Shown in pieces: positions 8,812 to 16,322 of a stretch of DNA of 16,322 nt (position 1 is the first letter of the stretch; each line of letters starts with the position of its first letter). A program made the translations under genes and the position numbers. Below the pieces are notes generated by a model, which saw only the letters and a list, made by a program, of their open reading frames with translations, had not been told where the DNA came from and searched no databases. The stretch is from Cudoniella acicularis (taxonomy: Eukaryota; Ascomycota; Leotiomycetes; Helotiales; Helotiaceae): NCBI GenBank assembly GCA_013054445.1, contig JAAMPI010001296.1, positions 1-16,322 on the forward strand, read 5' to 3'.

Positions 8812-9240
8812 GATACCTGTCTACGACTTTACATTGTGATATGGTAGTATCGAGCATCACACTACGACTATCGATCTGGTTTACATGGCGATATCTCGAG
8901 GAATGGTCCCGTAGAGCAGAATATGGTGAGGCTGGTGGCGAGCAGGTTTGCGGAAATGGGACGCGCTGCTCGCGGAATTTCGATCGTTCATCGAGCCCTT
9001 GGTAACCAGAATCAGGGAAGCAAGTTCTGCTACTGAATATTGGAGTTTGATAACTCGAAAAGCCATGTATGCTGTGGCCGTGGTGTCTTTCCTCCCCTTG
9101 CGACCGGAAGTTCGCGGTAAAAGACTGGGTAGAAAGACCCGGAGGATAAGAGCACCAGCAAGAGGATGTGGCTGATGGGCACAGGTACGGAAACAGTAAA
9201 CCTGATGAGATGTTCTGGGATTCAAAGCTATGTGTCTACT

Positions 9241-11940
9241 CCTGTTCTACAGTCTGAATCATGGAGATCCTGTTGCGATGATGGGCTTCACGATTCGCTC
9301 CCGGGTCCAGAGTCGATCGATTAAGGAGAGTACGTAGGTTTTTAGAAGACGTGAAACTCGAAAATCTCATCGTAACAGTATCCTTCTCGAACCAGGAACA
9401 CAATTTACATTCCTAGTCTTTCGGTGGGAAGGCACAAATGATCCACCTCCCTCCCCCCTTCATCGCCATGACAGGTATTTTGGTCTTCTCGACGACTGTG
9501 TTTCGAAGTACGACCATTTTAAAGCATTCAAAAACATTGCTTGGGCTTTGGGTTCGTGCCTAAAAGCGAACACTTCAACATGAGAGGTTTACTTCGCTCT
9601 GGAGCTCATCAAGGACAGGTCCAGTTCTCGGATCCAGCGACCTTTGAATAGCCATCAAAATCTCGCATCGTGAGTCTGCAACTTGCAATAACTCTGCCGC
9701 GGCGATATTTGCCGGACAGAAAGCCCTGCTTCGAAAGAGATCGAGCCCTCCGTCCTTGATCTAAGCTGACGAATTTAACTACGAAATTCAAGGAAGGAAG
9801 CTGAGGTCGAGCGCGGATAGCGTCGAGTCGTCGACGTGATGAATTCGAAGAGTTAGGAGCCGTTAGGCATCACAAAATCACTCATCAAAGAAAGCGTTGA
9901 AGTCATCAAGTCACCAGAGCGCAGATCCTTTCAAATAAACTCAAGACGTTCTAGTGTATTCGATAATGCTTCGCAGGCGCTGACGGTTTCCCGTCGGATT
10001 GAGTTCGCCTCCAAAGCTGAAGTTAAATCTGGGTTTACAAGTGGCAGCTAAACCAAGATCTGATGTGTGCGCAGAGCGTCCCAATAATCTAGTCAAGAGA
10101 TCCAGAAAGCTGTCGTCAAACTAATGAGAGTTTAAGCTTTCCATCATTATCGAACGGCCTCGACTCCACCCTATCCAAGACTCCATCTCCGATCCTTCTT
10201 GGCTGGTATGCTAAGCTACGATCTGCTAGACCTTCGCTTCGGCCCGACACTAACTATGATGGTATGAGCTCTGTCGGTGATATTTCGATATTTGGATGCT
10301 TTTAGGCTCTTCTGCTCGGCTTCGAACTTTGGTTCGCCATCGAGTAGTAGCGGAGTGTAGTGGTTGTTGGGTTACTGGGTACCATGTTGACATGGGAATA
10401 GTGCAGGAGCAGATCTGAGAAAGATTTGTTCAGTTTATTGGACGACTTAATAGGGATAAAGTTTCCGAGGGTATAGGAAATTGTAAACGGATTGAAGTGT
10501 CAGATTTGACTGGCTAAGCTGCTTAGAGTGGGCCGTCTGGATAATGTTTGGCAGATGTGTCCATCGAAGGAAATAGAAACACTGCGCCATGATAGTAGTT
10601 TATGGCTCCGATGATTACCGGAAGGTCTTTGTGTCCGTGTTGAAGACGAAAGATGCTGTCCGTAACGGTCCGTTGCTGCTGAGTTGTTTGAGGCTCCACA
10701 GAGACTGATCAAAGAAGACGATCCTCGGGCCGTCCGAGTCAAACGGCTGATTGCTCAGGACCAGAGGCCCTATCGGGTTTTGCAATGCTTCTTCCGACTG
10801 AGATTATGGTTTCAGGTGATATCGAAAGCATGAAGAGACATTGGTTCGAGCTAGCACATTGTGGTCATTATATCTTGGCACAAGTAGAAGCAGTTTGAAA
10901 AAAGTAACAATCCATATTGTGCTTCATTACGGGACCTGCCACTGGAAATCGAAGAACTGATATCAAACCTTGAGGGGGGGAGTAAGGTTCCTGGTTGAAA
11001 GCTGTCTTGCAAACTGCTTGAGGCTCTGAAGACTTTGAGTCCTGTGAAGGGTAGTCTGGGCCGGCTTGGTTCATTCTGGGGCGCAAAGGAAAGATGATTG
11101 TTTTTGCGGGCAATGGAGAAAGGATTGCCCGAAATGAATACTAATATGTTGAAAGCGGGTGGTAGATCATTCCACTGAATTTGCTAAAGGTATCTTGTGC
11201 AAAATGTCACCAGAACTGTGTCCTCGAGCGCATCTTTGGAACTTGCAAATATTCTAAAATTTCTGTAATGGTGGCGTAATAGTGCCCCACGATCATTCTG
11301 CTTTCTTATTTCTTCCCCCATGTTGGCATGTTCCCCGGCCCGTGTCTAAGAGACAGGTCTAACCGTCGAAGCCCTTCTGCAGTCTAGCGTTCAGCCTTCA
11401 GAGTTCAGAGAAAGCTGGCTCCGATGGCTTGCTTTAGCGGCGAACGACTTTTGAATCCCGGCAACTCAACGCGGTAAGGGCCGAATGGGTTGAATCAAAT
11501 TAAGTGCCGGTTTCACAGACTGTGAAGTTGAGTTATATCGAAGAAATGGAATGACTTTTAACGACCGTTTCCAACATCAAAACGCTTTCAATCTTTGCCA
11601 TCAACATTTCCTTGAAGTATTGTTGATTAGGATCAACCATCAGGCAAAAACGTTATACAAAGCTAGAAGTGGCAAACATCTAGCAATCAGAATGAGATAT
11701 TTGCTGCACGATTTATTAACAATATATTCCCTATAATATCTTTACTACCAAATCTTACTTGCATTTAGTCCGCGAGTAGAAGGCTGCTTTCCGCTGCTAC
11801 GAATTTATTGTCCCAGTTTCAAGGATGCTATCGGATAATCTTTGTGTCGCCTGCGTTTCGCCATGTTTTGAATTTTCGTTCTTGAAGTTGTGTTATCTGA
11901 CTTATCTTGGATTCTCTAGATTTGAATTCGGTTTTTATCA
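9241..11940. other. Gene-free stretch, ordinary composition
   Basis: No supportable gene in 2.7 kb. The longest frames are the minus-strand 10500-10742 and 10868-11113 and the plus-strand 11551-11736; all are under 90 codons and match no recognised family. A plus frame around 10090-10310 has no ATG at its beginning and no usable splice context. No tRNA could be recognised: GGTTCGA-like B-box fragments (for example near 10846) lack a matching A box and acceptor stem. Two small inverted repeats occur at 11342-11356 and 11512-11526. Confidence 0.5.
11512..11526. repeat. Perfect 7+1+7 palindrome
   Basis: TTCACAG, one base, then CTGTGAA. This is a compact dyad of the kind dimeric transcription factors bind, or a small hairpin. 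Nothing nearby fixes its role, because no gene is assigned within 2 kb. Confidence 0.35.
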
Positions 11941-12085
11941 ATTAGGCATCGATGACCCTGGCTGAATGGAGTTTGATCGAAGCCCCGCGCCCCCCCTGAA
12001 TTGCCTCTCCTCCGGCCGGTGGTCTCGGGCGTGGCTGTTTTCCTTTTTTTCTCAACGCGATATTTAGGCTGTCAGTGGCCGCCTC

Positions 12086-12111
12086 CGGCATGCAGCATGA
12101 CAGGCATGCCG
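12086..12111. repeat. 8-bp inverted repeat with 10-bp spacer
   Basis: CGGCATGC (12086-12093) and GCATGCCG (12104-12111) are exact reverse complements. GCATGC also recurs at 15203-15216. It may be a hairpin or a dyad binding site; no gene context is available. Confidence 0.35.
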
Positions 12112-13142
12112 CCGCTAACTCTGAGAAAGCCTGGGTTTGCATGTACCATTGATCAAAGAATGCTGTTGTTCATGGAACGTTGTTGAGTACTCCATAAGTC
12201 CCACGAAATCTCTGGAAATGACGAAAAGCGATTCGACTTGACAACTGTCAATATTGCACGGTTTCCCGAACTACAGAATTCTTAGCTGAGTGTGACTATC
12301 GAGATTTCTATTTTGGGGATTAATGTTCGCAGCTGCATGGCACCGAAAGCGTTCATTCCGAATATTTCATGGCTGAATCTTATTTGAATCAAGGTTTTAG
12401 TGGGCGCATAACGCTCTCAGCCTGAGATAGCACATGGTCAAGGGCACATGGCTAGCATGCTGAACATGGGGATGTCGACGCCACCCTGTCTATTCCGGTC
12501 TCTGCCAATTTGTTGTGCTTACTGTATGTTCTGGGGCCTATGAGTAGGGGATGAAAATTCGTTTAACAAGGACTGGATACGACCCTGCTTCACCTGCCTT
12601 TTGTCTGTGTGGTAAAATGGCGGAGATGCGGCTCTTCATGAACAGGGAACAGTCAAATTGGGCAGTTCTCAAGCCCCCCCCTTCTCCTCGAGTACCAGGA
12701 ATCGGGACCGGGTCGTCTTCGAATGCTGAAGGCTGAATTGCCAAGAGTGATGCACGGACTCTTCAATAGCCACTCGTTCCAGGAAATCGGAGAGACGCGG
12801 ATGTTCTCGTAGTGCTTGCATTGAAGAAGACATTAGAGCCCCGTAATGTTTTTGTAGTCTTGAAAAGAACTTAACAAGTGTTCCCTACTTGTACTTCGTA
12901 CCCCAGACAGGCAACAGTACTTACACGCCGTGCCGTAGTCGCGCTTTCATAATGGCTATTCATCCTATGTCCCGTGCTGATCGCCCAGCCAGAGAAGTGC
13001 TTTGTCTCGCGATTCTTGTGCAAAGCTGAAATGCGCAATCACGGCCCACAGCGAGCTAGGCGCATGGGTTTCTTCCGTTTGAGGCCCTGGAATCCCGAGT
13101 GTTAGGGTGATTGTTGGCCGATAAGGGGTTGACAACAGCGGT

Positions 13143-13174
13143 CTGCAAGACTGCCAGACTGCCAGACTACCAGT
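13143..13174. repeat. Four-copy imperfect 8-nt tandem repeat
   Basis: Consecutive units CTGCAAGA, CTGCCAGA, CTGCCAGA and CTACCAGT. The two middle units are identical and the outer units are diverged. It is a small minisatellite-like array in non-coding DNA, most simply explained by slippage. Confidence 0.75.
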
Positions 13175-13629
13175 ATCAGGACGTACTGTGGTTGGGGAGG
13201 CAGACGCTGCAAAAGAAAGTAGACAGTAGTCACCAATTGCAGGGTAGTGAAGTCACGTAGCGTACCCTACCGCGAGCGACCCCGCAGTTGTTTCTCGTGC
13301 CCAAGGCTGTGACGCGTTCCGTTCCTGGAACCAGTTCCCGGTCACATTTGGGCAGAGTGCGTGAGCCTTAGACTCTTGAGGGATGATTTGCCATGTTACC
13401 GGCTTGCCCAGCGCACAGTGCACACTTTCCTCGTCGCGCTCAGTGCGAGTGTGGCACTGGGCACGCTGCACCCCAATCCGGGTATTCGTGATTCCTCCTC
13501 AGGCTCCTCTGATCCCCGATCATGGCTCAAGCTTGAGGCCGGGACGGGCTTGCAGCCTCGCACTTGCTTGCACTTCAACTTCAAGCGATCCCACTCAGCA
13601 CGCGAGAAAAGCTCGTCTCATGGCCCGGT

Positions 13630-14340
13630 CTAGAACATGCCTAACTGAGGGTGACGGCCCAGTCCCCAATGGGCGAAAATAAACGACTCTGCTCCCGGTA
13701 CGGTTACCATTCTTTCCGAAGGACGAATACTATCCCGCCGGAAAATTGACAGGCGAAAGCTGAGGAAATCGCTGGATCGGTACAGTATGCGTGACCTAAA
13801 ACATCTAATAATTGGAAGCGCTATACTGTAAGATGACTTCGTAATCTGGTCTTCGTAAGGTCGCTCGCTGTTCATCTTCCAGCTGAACACCCCCCCCCCC
13901 AAACATTTATTTATGGAACAACCCGAATCACAAGGCTCGTCATGCGGAGGCGATGTCTTCGTCCCATCCTCTACCGGTATCCTGTCATCTGGAGGTTTCC
14001 CATCGACAAGGGCTTGTTGAAGGTCTGCCAATAGCACGCGCCGGGCATCATCGCCACTGTGCTCAATTCTCAATAATGGTCCCGCGGTCGCTGGGGCATT
14101 TTTGCCTGCAACACACTCCCGCACCGCTGTCTTGGTCTTGGTAACCCAGGCTGCTACGGCCAAACAACGTGGCCGTTGACCATCAATACACTCCATTGCT
14201 TTGAGCTGTCGTTCGAACTTCGAGGCCAGAATCTGGCGAAGGTATGTAGTGCTGCGTCCGGTAAGGTGGCCATCATCCGACACGGCGTGGAGGTCTCCTC
14301 GCCGAGCTGACAGACGCTCCTCCGCTAGAACGCCAATCAT
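13630..14340 (-). CDS. Hypothetical ORF, 236 aa, no recognised family
   Basis: This minus-strand frame starts with ATG at 14340-14338 (MIGVLAEERLSARRGDL) and ends with TAG. Residues 1 to about 130 look protein-like, with acidic/basic alternation and helical stretches such as TYLRQILASKFERQLKAM and RVLLADLQQALVDGKPPDD, and many codons of the G/A-first type. The C-terminal third (after CLGGGVFSW) is Arg/Ser/Phe-rich and looks less convincing. An 11-G run on the coding strand (complement of 13890-13900) lies at the change-over, so a length change there would alter the downstream frame. No signal peptide, membrane helix or known domain is visible. A 236-codon ORF is somewhat longer than expected by chance in about 55% GC DNA, but not decisively. 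It may be real, an exon of a larger gene, or a chance frame. Confidence 0.3.
   Translation of the reverse strand: MIGVLAEERLSARRGDLHAVSDDGHLTGRSTTYLRQILASKFERQLKAMECIDGQRPRCLAVAAWVTKTKTAVRECVAGKNAPATAGPLLRIEHSGDDARRVLLADLQQALVDGKPPDDRIPVEDGTKTSPPHDEPCDSGCSINKCLGGGVFSWKMNSERPYEDQITKSSYSIALPIIRCFRSRILYRSSDFLSFRLSIFRRDSIRPSERMVTVPGAESFIFAHWGLGRHPQLGMF
13890..13900. repeat. 11-C homopolymer tract
   Basis: Eleven consecutive C on the plus strand lie inside the hypothetical minus-strand ORF, where they encode consecutive Gly. Such runs are prone to slippage and to sequencing or assembly length error. Confidence 0.9.
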
Positions 14341-14488
14341 GAATCATCCCCGATCCAACTTGATCGCTGGTCCATGCGTCTCATGGTCGCGGTTGTGGTG
14401 GGCCGCGAAAGAATCCCAGAAATTCACGTCTCCCGCCTCTTGTGTTGCGCGACCGCCCCTAAGACGTTTCCAGGACCTCCATCTTCCA

Positions 14489-14502
14489 TGGGCCATGGCC
14501 CA
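14489..14502. repeat. Perfect 14-bp palindrome
   Basis: TGGGCCATGGCCCA reads the same on both strands. It could form a small cruciform or bind a dimeric factor, and could also be a chance GC-rich palindrome. Confidence 0.4.
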
Positions 14503-14879
14503 CGGCTGCAGGCCCCTGTTCGAAATACCCAGGCCGGGCAGACCCCAGTGCATGGTCTAGCTGCTTCGGGGGGTCGATATTGGCTCGCTGTGCCAGTCCC
14601 GTCGATGTGTTTCTGGCATATGCGCTTCCTGTGCGAGTCTGCGGGTCTGCGTTCGCCGTGCAATGATATGTTTGGAACTTGAGTCTTAAGTTGAGCGGCC
14701 CTTTTGCCATTTCGCTGGTGATTGCGAACTGAATCAGGAGCATGTTTGTTGTGACGCACGTCCTTCTTTTCCAGCGGCCTTCAACTCAAACTGAGATCCA
14801 GGCGTGCGCCGTGTGGATGCCACGGTGGCACCCCAAGTCTGAGGGGCGTTGTTGAAGCTTCTCACACGCAGCCGCAGGG

Positions 14880-14884
14880 CCAAT
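14880..14884 (+). promoter_or_regulatory. CCAAT box candidate
   Basis: CCAATCAG matches the HAP/NF-Y (CCAAT-binding complex) consensus including preferred 3' bases. It lies in GC-rich DNA with no assigned gene nearby. A CCAAT pentamer is expected many times by chance, so the call rests only on the extended match. Confidence 0.2.
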
Positions 14885-15202
14885 CAGCAGGGAATGGCAC
14901 GCCCCAGCCGAAGAGCAAAGACGGTCGCGCAGGGGGGGTGGGATCTGGATGTCTTTGCTGGGAGAGTCTCGCGTCTATCGTCTCCTTTTCTGAATTGGGT
15001 AAAAGTTGGGGTGTCCGATGCACTTCGAAGTAGTAGTACCTAAGTAAACTTGTAGTAGACTCGTTGTCTTGCTCGAGTCGTCCTTCTTGCGACGGTACGA
15101 GGAGAGAAGAATAATCAGCAGTTGCATCCGTGTCTAGCTGCATTTTAGCTCGGCGGCTTAAGCCAAGAAAAGCCTCTAGGCCACCACGGGCGGCGTGGGC
15201 AC

Positions 15203-15216
15203 CTGCATGCATGCAG
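15203..15216. repeat. Perfect 14-bp palindrome in a CTGCA-rich patch
   Basis: CTGCATGCATGCAG is self-complementary and is followed, up to about 15262, by repeated CATGC, CTGCA and CTGCAG words, giving a patch of overlapping dyads. Confidence 0.5.
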
Positions 15217-15423
15217 CAAATGCCTGTCTCTGCCACATGCCTGCATCTGCAGCCTGCAGCAGGTCAAGAGAGTACCAATCCCCAAAGCCCACAGCTCGGA
15301 GACGGGCGCTGGCGAGTGGAATCAGTGGATAATGGTTTCTTCTGGATGGGGAAGAGCCCGCGTGCGACTCGACGGAGCACTAGCACTGAGCAGAAATATT
15401 AGTCGTCCCAGCCGCACGAGCAG

Positions 15424-15439
15424 CACAACACCACAACAC
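15424..15439. repeat. 8-nt tandem duplication CACAACAC x2
   Basis: Two exact adjacent copies of CACAACAC, followed by a partly matching third (CACAAAAC). It is a slippage-type repeat in GC-rich non-coding DNA. Confidence 0.6.
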
Positions 15440-15583
15440 CACAAAACACGACCGCCAGCCGCAGAGATGCAGCAGAGGCCGCAGGGGCAGTCCCGAGAAG
15501 TCGCAGCGCGTGCAAGCAAGCAGAAGCCCGATCGGGACAGGGAGTGAGAAACTAATAATGCTGTCACAGTCAAGTTGAAGTGT

Positions 15584-15600
15584 GTGCAGAGTGCAGAGTG
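15584..15600. repeat. 7-nt tandem repeat GTGCAGA x2.4
   Basis: GTGCAGA at 15584-15590 and 15591-15597, then the beginning of a third copy. Slippage-type repeat. Confidence 0.6.
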
Positions 15601-15737
15601 CTGCGTGCACCGTGTTGGAGCGAAAGCGTTCCCGGGCTCCAGCTTCCAACTTCCAGCTCCCAGCAGACGCGCGAGGAGCGAGGGGACGGGGGGATGGTTA
15701 CCGCTCTGCCAGTAATCGGGCTCTGATCAGGCCTTAA

Positions 15738-15748
15738 CCCCCCCCCCC
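15738..15748. repeat. Second 11-C homopolymer tract
   Basis: Eleven consecutive C. It has the same length as the tract at 13890-13900 and the same cautions about slippage and assembly apply. Confidence 0.9.
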
Positions 15749-16322
15749 GGAAACCTCGCCTCGGCTCGCCTGGGGCCGCATTGTGATTGCGATTGAGTCC
15801 AGGAGGCCAGGTGCTGAAATGATGATGCTGCTCAGTCAGTTCAGCGCTCACCACGCAGCATCTCTTGGTGTCCCGAAAGCCCAAAAAGGGACACAAGTGC
15901 GGTGACAGTGCGACACCAGCAGGATCCCTCGAAAACAAAAATAAAATAAAATCTACGCGCCGATACATGGTCTCCTGGTTGGTGTCCGACGTCCAGTACC
16001 CACCCCCTCTTTCAGTTTCTCCCTCCCCTCTACCCACTCACTGCCGCCAGAGCCTCCCGCCTGTCTTGCTGCGCTCTGAGTCTGCTGTCCCAGAGCGCCG
16101 GAATACTCCAGTCTCCCCAGCCCACACCGGCGCCCACGCAGCGCAGTCCTGGCAGTCCACCACACTCGAGCAGGGCAAGACAAGGCAAGCCTATCTGGAG
16201 CCATCAACATCAGCCCACCGCCAGCCAGATTCACGATTCAAGATCCCATAGCGTGTGCGATCCCTGGAACCTCGACCACCAGAACCACTGGAGCTGCTGA
16301 CTGAGCTCCTGAGTCCTGGCGC

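Larger units (their letters stand above)
8111..9240. other. Mixed-composition DNA with start-less protein-like frames
   Basis: GC content rises again here. On the plus strand a frame is open from the stop at 8655-8657 to 9005. It contains RELIENALGGMFKERGIAR and, further on, FTWRYLEEWSRRAEYGEA; its first ATG is at 8742. A second plus frame ending at 9175 (WDALLAEFRSFIEPLVTRIR, then ATEYWSLITRKAMYAVAVV) overlaps its end in another phase and lacks a suitable start. The amino-acid patterns look somewhat protein-like, so a decayed gene or an unrecognised intron-containing gene is possible. I could not find a junction joining the frames, and no family is recognised. Confidence 0.2.
11941..13629. 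other. Gene-free stretch with rising GC content
   Basis: No supportable gene. Candidate frames at 12001-12186 (plus), 12538-12744 (minus) and 13361-13633 (plus) begin with TTG or GTG rather than ATG, and those at 12551-12736 and 13383-13682 are short with unremarkable composition. The stretch carries G/C homopolymers (7 C at 11990-11996, 8 C at 12674-12681), an 8-bp inverted repeat and an 8-nt tandem array. It could be upstream DNA of an unseen gene or plain intergenic sequence. Confidence 0.45.
14341..16322. other. GC-rich, low-complexity, probably non-coding DNA
   Basis: A hand count of 15181-15240 gives 39 G+C in 60 (65%). Many overlapping frames of 60-155 codons exist on both strands, as expected in GC-rich DNA, and none is convincing. 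The longest (minus 15570-16037) is Arg/Gly/Pro-rich and spans a C-tract; the plus frame ending at 16251 lacks an ATG start. Features are palindromes, short tandem duplications, an 11-C run, an A-rich microsatellite-like patch (about 15934-15952) and CT-rich DNA near 16000-16030. The overall look resembles upstream or 5'-leader DNA of a gene beyond the right edge, but the coding start is not in the window. Confidence 0.4.

Noticed and set aside
10330..10860. GGTTCG words suggesting tRNA B boxes
   Set aside because: No matching A box, anticodon arm or acceptor stem could be paired around them.
15570..16037. 155-codon minus-strand ORF (GRGEGETERGGGYW...)
   Set aside because: Arg/Gly/Pro-rich translation of GC-rich low-complexity DNA spanning an 11-C tract; no protein-like pattern, and overlapping frames are open on both strands.
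1..16322. CRISPR arrays, rRNA genes, transposase or reverse-transcriptase motifs, terminal inverted repeats, secondary-metabolite enzymes
   Set aside because: Looked for by eye on both strands; no regularly spaced repeats, conserved rRNA words or catalytic motifs were found.

Overview
The window looks like nuclear DNA of a filamentous ascomycete (Pezizomycotina). The evidence is short spliceosomal introns of 46-92 nt with fungal branch points (CTAAC/CTGAC), a glycine-rich insertion in Arp3 that I associate with filamentous ascomycetes, and pyrimidine-rich promoter DNA. Only two genes can be assigned with high confidence. They form a divergent pair: ARP3 on the minus strand (seven exons, 1951-3628) and a taspase-1-type threonine aspartase on the plus strand (three exons, 4769-6846). 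They share about 1.1 kb of upstream DNA, which carries an E-box and a Gcn4/AP-1-type site 12 bp apart.

Layout from left to right: 1-225, the 5' end of a minus-strand gene running off the left edge, possibly helix-turn-helix. 226-1950, intergenic and strongly AT-rich from about 590 to 1720. 1951-3628, ARP3. 3629-4768, shared promoter region. 4769-6846, threonine aspartase. 6847-7130, its 3' flank. 7131-8110, a second AT-rich tract. 8111-9240, mixed sequence with protein-like but start-less reading frames and a 13-bp tandem duplication. 9241-13629, no supportable gene. 13630-14340, an ATG-started 236-codon minus-strand ORF with no recognised family. 14341-16322, GC-rich sequence with short tandem repeats, palindromes and C-tracts, with no supportable gene.

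The two recognised genes do not form a known pathway. Arp3 is a core subunit of the Arp2/3 actin-nucleating complex. The threonine aspartase is a self-processing N-terminal-nucleophile hydrolase whose best-known relative, animal Taspase1, cleaves nuclear regulators. The long gene-poor right side, with rising GC content and G/C homopolymers, could be upstream or 5'-leader DNA of a gene beyond the right edge, but nothing in the window proves this. I found no convincing new multi-gene system. The items most worth pursuing are the fungal taspase with its long NLS-bearing linker, the shared promoter, the repeated GTTGGT splice donors in ARP3, and the orphan ORF at 13.6-14.3 kb.
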